Assembly: GCF_002091715.1 (NCBI RefSeq)
Contig: NZ_BDAG01000022.1
Location: 44,012-108,011, forward strand
Length of the DNA stretch: 64,000 nucleotides
Direction: 5' to 3'
From: Pseudomonas migulae NBRC 103157
GTDB taxonomy: Bacteria > Pseudomonadota > Gammaproteobacteria > Pseudomonadales > Pseudomonadaceae
The first letter of the stretch is position 1. The number at the start of each line of letters is the position of its first letter. Shown one piece after another: positions 53,690 through 61,443 of this stretch. The notes under the pieces were generated by a model, which was given only the letters and a program-made list of their open reading frames with translations, was not told the DNA's origin and did no database searches. Both the position numbers and the translations under genes were made by a program.

Positions 53690-54049
53690 TTAGATACCCC
53701 CGAAACCGAAAAGCCAGAAAAGTAAAACCCTGCCTCTATGCCCCTGATACTCCGATTCAGTATCAAGCTGTTTTCGACAATAAAACAAACTGATAATGGC
53801 TGGGATAAACAACAAGGTGAACAACCATTGAAACGCATCTGTTGATTTCAAGGTGATCGCCACAAGTAAACTAATTAGAGTCATGCCAATAATGAATAAG
53901 TTGTATCTAATATGTCGACGCTTCATTGAAGCAAAGCTTTCCCAATCATAAATCAGCCAGTCGTGGGAAAAATCGTCGCATTTAGGACACCTAAGGCTTG
54001 GCGGAAGCTTGTCTGCAATATAACCGCAGCTAGGGCATCGAACTTTCAT
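53690..54049 (-). CDS. zinc-ribbon membrane protein, hypothetical
   Basis: 119 residues: MKVRCPSCGYIADKLPPSLR then CPKCDDF gives two CPxC knuckles (zinc ribbon), followed by two hydrophobic segments (NLFIIGMTLISLLVAITL and FQWLFTLLFIPAIISLFY). ATG 54049 has AGGA seven bases upstream and puts the ribbon at the N-terminus. AT-richer than neighbours. Function unknown. Confidence 0.75.
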   Translation of the reverse strand: MKVRCPSCGYIADKLPPSLRCPKCDDFSHDWLIYDWESFASMKRRHIRYNLFIIGMTLISLLVAITLKSTDAFQWLFTLLFIPAIISLFYCRKQLDTESEYQGHRGRVLLFWLFGFGGI

Positions 54050-54337
54050 GGCGCTATCCTGACACTCTCTCATTAGTTGACATGCCATGTCGTGGTAAGC
54101 ACGGGATCTATCGAGGGATAACGCGATAGGGATGACGGCAAGCCCGACTACGATAAAGAGGGTAGCAGGACACAATCTATTTGCCCGTAGTCCGTCCACC
54201 GACTGCTTTTGATAGCCGTCGCTCGCGAAAGGGGCATAACGGTCCTAGGACCACCATAAAATTTCCTACACAAACCTCGGAACGCCTCGCCTTGTCCGCC
54301 GTTCCGATGCAGCTTATGGTCCGCCCCGTCGCCTAAA
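54050..54337. other. intergenic region with possible decayed repeat copy
   Basis: CGACTGCTTTTGATAGCCGT then CGCTCGCGAAAG at about 54200-54230 resembles one arm of the interspersed repeat. An upstream extension of the zinc-ribbon frame (to 54199) has a hydrophobic stretch but no ribosome binding site. Confidence 0.35.
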
Positions 54338-54538
54338 ATGGCGATTCGGGTTTGGCCACCAGACTACCGAATTCGCACGGTTACGCAGGTGCTGAAAAAC
54401 ATTGCCTTTCGTGCTGAACTCGGTTGCGACACGGCAGTGCTGAAGGGCTTTTCACCGTTGTTAGCCACTCCCTTGCGCGACGGCTGTGACTTGATGGAGG
54501 TGATCGGCCGGCGTGTGCGGGCGCAGACGAAGGCATGA
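54338..54538 (+). CDS. small repeated ORF, copy B
   Basis: 66 codons; the C-terminal 49 residues (from VLKNIAFRAELGCDTAVLKG) match copy A at 36217-36381 in 37 of 49 positions and end at a stop in the same place. Differences include many third-position changes. N-termini differ. A terminator follows at once. It is either a small gene of unknown role or the coding end of a mobile repeat. Confidence 0.4.
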   Translation: MAIRVWPPDYRIRTVTQVLKNIAFRAELGCDTAVLKGFSPLLATPLRDGCDLMEVIGRRVRAQTKA

Positions 54539-54546
54539 ATGAAACC

Positions 54547-54572
54547 GGGCGCTGAAGGTGCCCGTTTTTTCA
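54547..54572 (+). terminator. rho-independent terminator
   Basis: CGGGC / GCCCG stem with a nine-base loop and a run of six T, directly after small ORF copy B. Confidence 0.8.
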
Positions 54573-54675
54573 ACTATAAAAGGAGCCGACATCTTTATTC
54601 TGCGGTGTCCGGGCGGACATTCGCCCCTCAACATTTGTCCTATCCTTCATCCAACCCACAACGCCGGTCGCCGCC

Positions 54676-55353
54676 ATGTCCGCCCCTGAATCCACCCTCC
54701 TCCAAAGCTGGCACCTTAACGCCCGGTCCTGGATCGAAGCCATCCGCGCCGGCACCATAGAAAGCCGCCACACGGTCACAGACCAGGCGATCCTGCTGGC
54801 AGTGCTGGGCCGTCAGCCCGAGCGCGTGCTCGACTTGGGCTGAGGTGAGGGCTGGCTGTTGCGGGCGTTGACGGAACGCTCCATCGAGGCGGTCGGCGTG
54901 GATGGCGATGCGACGCTGGTCGAAGCGGCCCGGGCAGCGGGAACTTCAGCGGTGCATTTGGCAAGTTACGAAGCGTTGGTGGAGGCGAAAGTCGCTATCG
55001 GTCGTGACTACAACCTGATCTGCGCCAACTTCGCCTTGCTGCACCAAGACATCATCCCTCTGCTCGCCGCCATGAACACCCTGCTCGTCCCTGACGGTGC
55101 GCTGGTGATCCAGACTTTGCACCCGTGGACCGCCGCGGCGGGTGATTATCAGGATGGCTGGCGCACAGAGACCTTTGCCGGGTTCAAGGGACAGTGGCAA
55201 CCCATGCCGTGGTATTTCCGCACCTTGTCCAGCTGGCTCAACGCCTTGGACATGGCCGGTTTTCAGCTGGCCGGCCTGCAAGAGCCGCAGCACCCACAGA
55301 GTCCTGTGCCGCAGTCGTTGCTCTTGATCGCCGAACCTGTGCGCCGAGAGTAA
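54676..55353 (+). pseudogene. SAM-dependent methyltransferase interrupted by in-frame TGA
   Basis: Read through, a 225-residue class I methyltransferase: RPERVLDLG-(TGA)-GEGWLLRALTE is motif I, EAVGVDGDATLVEAAR follows, and LICANFALLHQD and LHPWTAAAGDYQDGW are later motifs. Codon 56 (54841-54843) is TGA where relatives have Cys in DLGCGxG. The rest is intact, so the mutation is recent, a sequencing error, or recoded. Translation could restart at TTG 54859, but that product lacks motif I. Confidence 0.85.
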
Positions 55354-55369
55354 GCGATGGCGCCCGGCC

Positions 55370-56020
55370 TCACTTTCGCTTCTGCCGCGCCTGTTCCTCC
55401 TCCGCCAAGGCCTGACGAACCAGCGCCTTCGCCGCCCAGGCCGCGGTGTCGAGTGACTCTTCAACGCTCGCGCCACTGATGTCGCGCACGGCGATCAACG
55501 CTTCGGTGCCGATAACGATCGACAGCGCCTGCTTCAGGCGTTTGCGCGCCCTGGGGGTGAGCACGCCCTTCAGCGAGTCGACGATCGGCTCGATGTAGCT
55601 CATGCGCCGACCTGGCCGCAGAGGCTCGTGAGTCTCACTGTCCAGCCACACCGACATGAACGAACGTTCCATCACGTGCAGGCCGATCTCGTCGTCGATC
55701 AAGAGTGTGTTCAACGCGTTCGCGGCCAGGCCAATGCCCTTTACCGGATCGTCTCCCGGCTGCCAGAAGCTGTCCAGCGGCTTCATTTCGCGATCGGCCG
55801 CCATCTCACTGATCAACGCCTCGGTCGAGGGAAAGTAGCGATACGCCGTGGCGCGCGAGACCATTGCGCGCTCGGCCACTTGCGCAACCGTTGGGTGATG
55901 ACCCTCGTCGCGCAAAGCGATGGCGGCATCGATCAACGCCTGGCGCGTTCGCAGTTTCTGGTTGGCGCGGCCTTGGGGATCGCCGTCGGGGTTCGACGGG
56001 CTTGACTTGGGGATCGACAT
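55370..56020 (-). CDS. TetR-family transcriptional regulator
   Basis: 216 residues with an N-terminal TetR helix-turn-helix (LRTRQALIDAAIALRDEGHH, PTVAQVAERAMVSRATAYRY, FPSTEALISEM) and a ligand domain. I chose ATG 56020 (MSIPKSSPSN); upstream in-frame starts would read through the operator-like palindrome. It is divergent from a small membrane protein gene, with a perfect 17-bp palindrome between. Confidence 0.88.
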   Translation of the reverse strand: MSIPKSSPSNPDGDPQGRANQKLRTRQALIDAAIALRDEGHHPTVAQVAERAMVSRATAYRYFPSTEALISEMAADREMKPLDSFWQPGDDPVKGIGLAANALNTLLIDDEIGLHVMERSFMSVWLDSETHEPLRPGRRMSYIEPIVDSLKGVLTPRARKRLKQALSIVIGTEALIAVRDISGASVEESLDTAAWAAKALVRQALAEEEQARQKRK

Positions 56021-56045
56021 GGAATATATGAGACTCTGTCTTTTC

Positions 56046-56062
56046 ATGAGACTTAGTCTCAT
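56046..56062. promoter_or_regulatory. perfect 17-bp palindrome, probable TetR operator
   Basis: ATGAGACTTAGTCTCAT is perfectly symmetric about one base. A second, half-matching ATGAGACT lies at 56028-56035, 18 bases away. Both lie just upstream of the TetR start, consistent with autorepression. Confidence 0.75.
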
Positions 56063-56147
56063 AATAGACACACGGCAACCAATCTACAAGGGTCGCCCAT
56101 TATGTTTCAGCAACTGAGCGCGCCTCTGGGCGCATGAGGTGAATGCC

Positions 56148-56573
56148 ATGAATCACAACCCCCGTTCGCGGACCTGGTTTCGGCTCGCTGCCCTCTACTT
56201 CGCCATTGGCGTGGCGCTGGGTGTGACGATGGGCGCTTCCGGCGACCACTCGCTGTTCGCGGTACATGCCCATGTCAATCTGTTGGGATGGGTGTCGATG
56301 GCCCTGTTCGGAATCATCGGCACTGCGCACCCGTCAATCACCGAAGGACGCGTTGCGGCAGTCCAGTTCTGGATGTACAACGTGGGCGTCCCGGTGATGC
56401 TCGGCGCACTGACGCTGCGCCTCAAGGGCTTCGCTTCAGTCGAGCCCTTGATTGCAGTCGCATCCGTTCTCGTTGGCTGCAGTGTGCTGCTGTTTGCGTG
56501 GTTGGTGTTCTCGCGCATCAGCACCACGACTGAACGCTTGAGCAGCGCGGCACGGGAATCGCGCCTGTCATAA
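56148..56573 (+). CDS. small membrane protein resembling cytochrome oxidase subunit I helices
   Basis: A 141-residue protein with about four membrane segments: WFRLAALYFAIGVALGVTMG, then FAVHAHVNLLGWVSMALFGI, whose HAHxNLLGW recalls the heme-ligand helix of cbb3-type oxidase subunit I. The full oxidase ligand set and other subunits are absent, so it is not an oxidase; it may bind heme or copper. ATG 56148 has GAGGTG upstream. Regulation by the divergent TetR gene is likely. Confidence 0.7.
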   Translation: MNHNPRSRTWFRLAALYFAIGVALGVTMGASGDHSLFAVHAHVNLLGWVSMALFGIIGTAHPSITEGRVAAVQFWMYNVGVPVMLGALTLRLKGFASVEPLIAVASVLVGCSVLLFAWLVFSRISTTTERLSSAARESRLS

Positions 56574-56580
56574 CACGCCC

Positions 56581-56673
56581 CCTGTAGGAGCCGGCTTGCT
56601 GGCGATGGCGGTGGGTCAGGCGATTGATTTATTGGCTGGCAGTCCGCCATCGCCAGCAAGCCGGCTCCCACAG
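56581..56673. repeat. REPIN (two inverted REP sequences)
   Basis: CCTGTAGGAGCCGGCTTGCT then GGCGATGGCGG (56581-56611) faces its near-perfect inverse CCGCCATCGCCAGCAAGCCG then GCTCCCACAG (56644-56673). Two REPs in opposite orientation about 30 bp apart form the non-autonomous REPIN unit mobilised by RAYT transposases. Confidence 0.9.
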
Positions 56674-56767
56674 TTATACGGCGGTCGACAGGCAATAAGG
56701 ACGATATTGGTTGGGTGCGCTCGACAAGACTCACGAGGCACCCAACATGTCCAAGCCCCCCAGCGGG

Positions 56768-57247
56768 CTAATGCCCAACCGCCGCTTCAATCGCCGCAAC
56801 ATCGATCTTCCCCATCGTCATCATCGCGTCGAACGCGCGCTTGGCCGCCGCTCGATCTGGATTGTTGATCGCCGCCGTCAGCACACGAGGGGTGATCTGC
56901 CACGACAGCCCCCATTTGTCCTGGCACCAGCCGCAGACATTTTCCTGGCCACCGTTTCCGACAATCGCATTCCACAAACGGTCCGTTTCGGCCTGGTCGT
57001 CGGTCGCCACCTGGAACGAGAAAGCCTCGTTGTGCTTGACCCCTGGCCCGCCGTTCAGCCCCAGACACGGGATGCCCATCACCGTGAATTCGACGGTCAG
57101 GACATCGCCCTGTTTGCCCGCCGGATAGTCGCCGGGCGCGCGGAGGACATTGCCCACCGCGCTGTCCGGGAACGTCTTGGCGTAGAACGTCGCGGCGTCC
57201 AGTGCGTCGCCGTCGTACCAGAGACAAATCGTGTTTTTGCCGGTCAT
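56768..57247 (-). CDS. VOC-family protein (PhnB / 3-demethylubiquinone-like)
   Basis: 159 residues: CLWYDGDALDAATFYAKTFP, GDVLTVEFTVMGIPCLGLNG, FSFQVATDDQAETDRLWNAI and NVCGWCQDKWGLSWQITPRV are the 3-dmu-9_3-mt/PhnB glyoxalase-fold pattern. No enzymatic activity is established for most members. ATG 57247 starts the conserved region. Confidence 0.88.
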   Translation of the reverse strand: MTGKNTICLWYDGDALDAATFYAKTFPDSAVGNVLRAPGDYPAGKQGDVLTVEFTVMGIPCLGLNGGPGVKHNEAFSFQVATDDQAETDRLWNAIVGNGGQENVCGWCQDKWGLSWQITPRVLTAAINNPDRAAAKRAFDAMMTMGKIDVAAIEAAVGH

Positions 57248-57325
57248 TTCGGTTCTCCAACAATGGGCTGACGTTTCATTCTAGCCAAGCAGTCAATCAG
57301 GTCAGTGGCGCAATACTGACGCTCG

Positions 57326-57940
57326 CTACTCAGCGTCTTCGAACGTTCCTGTTCGCACATCGCCGCTGCGCACATAGCGGGTGATCAGCACACCGCCCGG
57401 CGTGGTGGTCGAGTTCGCCAACGTGAAGGCGGACGCCAGTGCGATGTCGTCGAACAGGCGCTTGCCGCGCCCCAGCACGACGGGGAAAATCATCAGCCGA
57501 AGTTCGTCCACCACCCCTGCTGCCAGCAGTTGGCGGACCAGATCACCGCTGCCCTGCGTCAGCAGCCGGGCGCCGTCCTGCTGCTTGAGCGCGCGTATCG
57601 CGTCGACAATGTTTCCCTTCAGCGCATGACTGTTGTGCCACTCAAGCGTATCGGCTCGATGCGTGGCCACGTGCTTGGGCACTTGGTTGAACGGGTCTGC
57701 AATCGGGTGGTTATGGATGCGCGGCCAATACGCCGCGAAGATGTCGTAGGTGCGACGCCCCAGCAGCAATTCGAACGGCGGCGAGAACAGATCCGTTATA
57801 GCCTGGCCGGTGGCTTCGTCGGCGTAGGGAACGATCCAGCCACCGAAGCGGAATTCGCCGCTGCGATCCTCTTCGGGCCCGCCGGGCGCTTGCATGACGC
57901 CATCCAGGCTGATGAAAGCGGCAACGGTGAGTGTGCGCAT
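57326..57940 (-). CDS. dihydrofolate reductase-family protein (RibD C-terminal-like)
   Basis: 204 residues: MRTLTVAAFISLDGVMQAPG, FELLLGRRTYDIFAAYWP, LTQGSGDLVRQLLAAGVVDE and LRLMIFPVVLGRGKRLFDDI. This is the YyaP/YwjB-type DHFR fold that binds NADP; the substrate is unknown. ATG 57940 has GGAGAAG immediately upstream; the longer frame adds 34 unconserved residues. It could be co-transcribed with the VOC gene 78 bp downstream. Confidence 0.88.
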   Translation of the reverse strand: MRTLTVAAFISLDGVMQAPGGPEEDRSGEFRFGGWIVPYADEATGQAITDLFSPPFELLLGRRTYDIFAAYWPRIHNHPIADPFNQVPKHVATHRADTLEWHNSHALKGNIVDAIRALKQQDGARLLTQGSGDLVRQLLAAGVVDELRLMIFPVVLGRGKRLFDDIALASAFTLANSTTTPGGVLITRYVRSGDVRTGTFEDAE

Positions 57941-58157
57941 GGTCTTCTCCCGGTTCGTCTTCGAGAACGTTCTTGTGCAGGGAACGCCGAAGATCACCGC
58001 GATCATCCGACTCACTCCCTGCCCCATAATCGAACGAGACACTGCGAAATCGACAGTGCGATGTACATGTAAATGCCAGGTTCACAATTTTGGCGTACCT
58101 TGTCCGACATTGAACGTTTCAACGCGGCCAACTGGCTGCCCTCGTCAAGGAAGAACA

Positions 58158-59006
58158 ATGATCATTGCTTCAACTTCAACGAATGCGGCGATGTCTGCCT
58201 ACACGTCTGCCGTCGATGCAAAGGCTGCCGCCGATGCGCAAAAACGCGTCACGCAAGATGATCAGGCCAAGCCGCAGAATGATGATTCGGTGAGCCTGTC
58301 CAGCACCTCTACCGATTACAGCAACTCGATCGCGGGTAATGCGCCATTCTTCCCGGTACGTTCGGGGATGAACGCCGACGCACTCGTTCTGGGCGCTTCC
58401 AAGCCTGGCGCGGTCTCGAGTTCCAAGGACAAGACCTTTGCCGAAGTGGCCTCCGATGCCCGCAAGCGCATGGACGAAAAATACGCACTGATGACCGCCA
58501 GCGGCAAACCGTACACCGGCAGCGATGAAGACCGTAATGCGTTGATGGGCGATCTGGACCGACGTTCGCTGAACGCCGTCGCCACCAATCAGGGCGGGAA
58601 GTTCACCACTCAGGAACAAGCCTCGGCGCAAGCCTTGATGCGCCAGCAAGCCCGGCTCGCCACCGGTTATTACAGCGGCCCGGCTGACCAGCAAAAAAAC
58701 TGGAAAGACCCGTTTATCAATGACCCTTTCGGTCGAGCCACGGCGGCGCTGGCTTTTATGGACAACATGAGCCCTGAAGAAAAAGCCACGCCTGAATGGC
58801 TGTCCCAGCACTTGTCACTGGAAGCGGCATTGAATCAGAGCGGTGGCACGGACCCCGCCGAGAAAAAGACCGGCCACTTTCACAACCTGGCTGAAATCCT
58901 CGCGGGTGTCGTGACGGACGGCTCCGACAGCGAACAATCCAGCGCAGCCAGGAACGCAGATCCGAGCGTCGAGATTCTGAAGAAACTTCAATCGCTGACA
59001 TCGTGA
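58158..59006 (+). CDS. hypothetical protein
   Basis: 282 residues, hydrophilic, with no signal peptide or membrane segment. The first 60 residues are Ser/Ala/Asp-rich and probably disordered; a folded part follows (KTFAEVASDARKRMDEKYAL, MGDLDRRSLNAVATNQGGKF). It is unrecognised but has strong codon bias and AAGGA upstream of ATG 58158, so it is a real gene. It may be a surface or secretion-associated protein, but nothing in the context proves this. Confidence 0.75.
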   Translation: MIIASTSTNAAMSAYTSAVDAKAAADAQKRVTQDDQAKPQNDDSVSLSSTSTDYSNSIAGNAPFFPVRSGMNADALVLGASKPGAVSSSKDKTFAEVASDARKRMDEKYALMTASGKPYTGSDEDRNALMGDLDRRSLNAVATNQGGKFTTQEQASAQALMRQQARLATGYYSGPADQQKNWKDPFINDPFGRATAALAFMDNMSPEEKATPEWLSQHLSLEAALNQSGGTDPAEKKTGHFHNLAEILAGVVTDGSDSEQSSAARNADPSVEILKKLQSLTS

Positions 59007-59079
59007 CGCCGATCGGACGCCGATTTGCTGGCGTAGCGATCCTGACATTGGCGTGATGCCCTCACGCCTTTCGTGCGCC

Positions 59080-59472
59080 CTACTCCTCCAATCGCCCCGC
59101 ACCTTCACGGTCGCGCTCGTACCGCCTCGTGAGCGGAAACGGCGGCAACCAGGACTCGCGACGGATGATCCAGCTTTCGTAGGTTGGCGTCAGTTGATCA
59201 GGAGCATCCAGTGATCCCAGGCTCACTTCGATTTCGTCGTCAGTGCGGGCAAAAACCGAAGAGCCGCAGCGCGGACAGAAAAACCGCCCGGCGTAGTCAC
59301 GCGTTTCGCCAGTAATCGTTACCGCCTCCTCGGGGAATATCGCGCAAGCGTGAAACAGCGCGCCATGATGCTTGCGGCAGTCGAGACAGTGGCACAGGCC
59401 GACCCGATAAGGACGTCCCGACGCTTCGATTCGGACGTTGCCGCACAGGCAGCCACCGGTAAATCGGTCCAT
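59080..59472 (-). CDS. GFA-family (CENP-V type) zinc protein
   Basis: 130 residues with the GFA cysteine pattern: FTGGCLCGNVRIEASG (CxC), GLCHCLDCRKHHGALF (CxxC) and FFCPRCGSSVFART (CxxC), giving structural and catalytic zinc sites. The prototype adds glutathione to formaldehyde non-selectively; most homologues have unknown substrates. Confidence 0.9.
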   Translation of the reverse strand: MDRFTGGCLCGNVRIEASGRPYRVGLCHCLDCRKHHGALFHACAIFPEEAVTITGETRDYAGRFFCPRCGSSVFARTDDEIEVSLGSLDAPDQLTPTYESWIIRRESWLPPFPLTRRYERDREGAGRLEE

Positions 59473-59560
59473 GCTGCGCCTCCTTTCATTTATGCGGTCG
59501 GAAGGTTAATAACGATAGCAGCCCCCACTGGTCGCCACGAACTTGCTCTCTAGACGCTTT

Positions 59561-59598
59561 TTACCTAACTTTGAATCCATGGATTAAAAAAGAGGTAA
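59561..59598. promoter_or_regulatory. 38-bp dyad upstream of Xre/RES pair
   Basis: A perfect 12-bp palindrome AATCCATGGATT (59574-59585) is flanked at equal distance by TTACCT (59561-59566) and AGGTAA (59593-59598). Over the 38 bp, 15 of 19 paired positions are complementary. It ends six bases before the antitoxin start, as expected for autoregulation by the Xre antitoxin. Confidence 0.75.
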
Positions 59599-59603
59599 TG
59601 AAC

Positions 59604-60008
59604 ATGGCCGTTGCCCTCCAGCAACAAGCCTTTAGCAAGAGCCAGTGTGTAATGGGCCTGCGTGCTGCTGTCGGCATCCTCGAGAAGTGGAAGGCGTCCA
59701 GCGATCAGGCCTGCCGTATCCTGCGCATTTCCCGCAGCACCTACACCCGCGCCCGCCAACGCGATCCCGACTGGGCCGTGGCGCTGGATGCGGATCAGAT
59801 GCAGCGCATCAGCTTTGTGCTCAACATCCACGCCGCCTTGCGCCTGGTGTTCGATAATCCGGAGAACGTCTACGGCTTCCCGTCGATGGCCAACGATAAC
59901 GAATTCTTCAACGGCCGCTCGCCGCTCGAGATCATGGCTCAGGGCGACATGATTTCGTTGTATGAAACCTTCCGCCGCATCGACGTGCTGCGTGGTGCGC
60001 AATGGTGA
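59604..60008 (+). CDS. Xre/MbcA/ParS-type antitoxin (DUF2384)
   Basis: 134 residues. An N-terminal helix-turn-helix region (SDQACRILRISRSTYTRARQ) precedes a DUF2384 toxin-binding domain (RISFVLNIHAALRLVFDNPE, GRSPLEIMAQGDMISLYETF). ATG 59604 has AGAGGT eight bases upstream; ATG 59598 is too close to that site. It neutralises the RES toxin encoded next, with a 7-bp gene overlap, and probably represses the operon via the upstream dyad. Confidence 0.9.
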   Translation: MAVALQQQAFSKSQCVMGLRAAVGILEKWKASSDQACRILRISRSTYTRARQRDPDWAVALDADQMQRISFVLNIHAALRLVFDNPENVYGFPSMANDNEFFNGRSPLEIMAQGDMISLYETFRRIDVLRGAQW

Positions 60009-60694
60009 GGCTGGACGAACTGGCAGAACTTGCCGGTGAGCCATTGCAAGCCTATCGACTGGTCAACTCCAAGTTCCCACCGGTGGCTTTGTTTGATGAC
60101 GTCGCCGACGCGGACGAGTTCGAGGTGCTGTATCAGATACAGGAACTCACCAACCCCAGGTTGAAAAATGAAGTGGGTCGCCTTGAGCTGATTCGCCGCA
60201 GTGAAATCCCGTTCGGTATTCCGGGCTGCTCTTACGCGACAGCGCCGTTCACCCACGTCAACCCGGCGGGTTCGCGGTTCAGCGATGGCCGTTTTGGCGT
60301 GCTGTATCTGGCGGACACCATGGAAACGGCGTTGGCCGAAGTGAAACATCACCAGAGTCTGTATTGGTCGAACGTGCCGAGCCTGAACTATGAGCGGTTT
60401 GTTTTCCGGGGGTTGTCCTGCTCTTTTGTGGATGCAGGCATGAAAGATGCGACGTCCATTGCGATGACCGATCCTGTTTATGATCCGCACGATTACTCCC
60501 ATTCCCGGCGTTTGGGAAAGTTGGTCAAAGACGCAGGTTGTCCCGGGCTTCGTTATAACTCGGTGCGAATGCACGGCAGTCATTGCTGGGCGCTGATGAC
60601 GCCGAAACCGGTTTTATCGGTCATTCAGGCGGCGCATTACGAGATGATCTGGAATGGGCAGGTGACGAGTGTCAGTCAGATCAGTGAGGCTTGA
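60002..60694 (+). CDS. RES-domain toxin
   Basis: A 230-residue RES protein: QAYRLVNSKFPPVALFDD, NPAGSRFSDGRFGVLYLADT then METALAEVKHH, and LRYNSVRMHGSHCWALM. The Arg, Glu and Ser that name the family are in YRL, ALAEV and YNSVR. Characterised RES toxins cleave NAD+, arresting growth. It overlaps the antitoxin by 7 bp. A strong bidirectional terminator follows. Confidence 0.92.
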   Translation: MVRLDELAELAGEPLQAYRLVNSKFPPVALFDDVADADEFEVLYQIQELTNPRLKNEVGRLELIRRSEIPFGIPGCSYATAPFTHVNPAGSRFSDGRFGVLYLADTMETALAEVKHHQSLYWSNVPSLNYERFVFRGLSCSFVDAGMKDATSIAMTDPVYDPHDYSHSRRLGKLVKDAGCPGLRYNSVRMHGSHCWALMTPKPVLSVIQAAHYEMIWNGQVTSVSQISEA

Positions 60695-60714
60695 TTGCAT
60701 CATGCCGGAATGAA

Positions 60715-60746
60715 AACGGGCGCCTTGATAGGCGCCCGTTTTTTTT
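60715..60746. terminator. strong bidirectional terminator
   Basis: AACGGGCGCC / GGCGCCCGTT stem, six-base loop, eight T downstream and an A-run upstream, between convergent RES and DUF2931 genes. Confidence 0.92.
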
Positions 60747-60758
60747 GTGCGGTGATGT

Positions 60759-61415
60759 TTACCAGCTACCGTAGGGGATGCCGTATTTCTCGATGTAGCG
60801 TTTGGACGCTTCGGACAACGGGTAATAGTGACCGCCTGATTTTCCAAGGTGCGGCCCCAAGGGTTCTATCTCTGCCTGGGCACGAGCAACCTTGACTGAC
60901 TTCAAGCATTTATCAGTCACCCAAACCTGTACGATGCCGCCAGGGGCAAGTCCGAGGTAAACCATGGTTATGAAGTTGGCAGGCTCGTTGGGCGTTGCCG
61001 GACAGCGCTCATTTACCGAGGAGTGCATGATCTGCCGTGCTTCTTCGGGTATATCGATCCACGCACGATAGGTCTTCGACTCGACAACCGACTGCCATCG
61101 AACAAAGATACGTTTCGGTAGATCTGCACCGACTACGCCACGAATGCCACTGCTGATATTTTTACTCCATCCACGAGCAGCTTCGGTGGTGTCTTCGGAG
61201 TCGTGACTACCCGCCGTACCTCCACCGGTACGACGAAATAGCTTGTCGTTAATATCTTCAACAGCAGAGTCTTCCACCCATACCTTCATGTAAGCCGGCT
61301 CAACGAAGCTGAGGCTCCACCATTGGTCTTTAGGGTCGCTTTTGCCGGAAAGTGGGTCGGCTGCCTGACAATCGTAGATAAAAAATGCGATCAACAAAAT
61401 AACTGACATACGCAT
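60759..61415 (-). CDS. DUF2931 protein, copy 2 (putative effector immunity)
   Basis: 218 residues with a signal-like N-terminus (MRMSVILLIAFFIYDCQAAD) in which the lipobox is poor (IYDC). The DUF2931 part runs WWSLSFVEPAYMKVWVEDSA ... KRIFVRWQSVVESKTYRAWI ... EIEPLGPHLG. It is a close duplicate of the gene 28 bp upstream; differences cluster in a short loop around residue 75. DUF2931 proteins often sit beside type VI lipase effectors, so immunity is inferred. Confidence 0.82.
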   Translation of the reverse strand: MRMSVILLIAFFIYDCQAADPLSGKSDPKDQWWSLSFVEPAYMKVWVEDSAVEDINDKLFRRTGGGTAGSHDSEDTTEAARGWSKNISSGIRGVVGADLPKRIFVRWQSVVESKTYRAWIDIPEEARQIMHSSVNERCPATPNEPANFITMVYLGLAPGGIVQVWVTDKCLKSVKVARAQAEIEPLGPHLGKSGGHYYPLSEASKRYIEKYGIPYGSW

Positions 61416-61443
61416 GAAACTATCCCGATACCAGTTCAGGCCA

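Noticed and set aside
54859..55353. Calling the 3' part of the methyltransferase as an independent gene from TTG
   Set aside because: The product would lack the SAM-binding motif I and there is no ribosome binding site matched to that start; an interrupted longer gene explains the sequence better.
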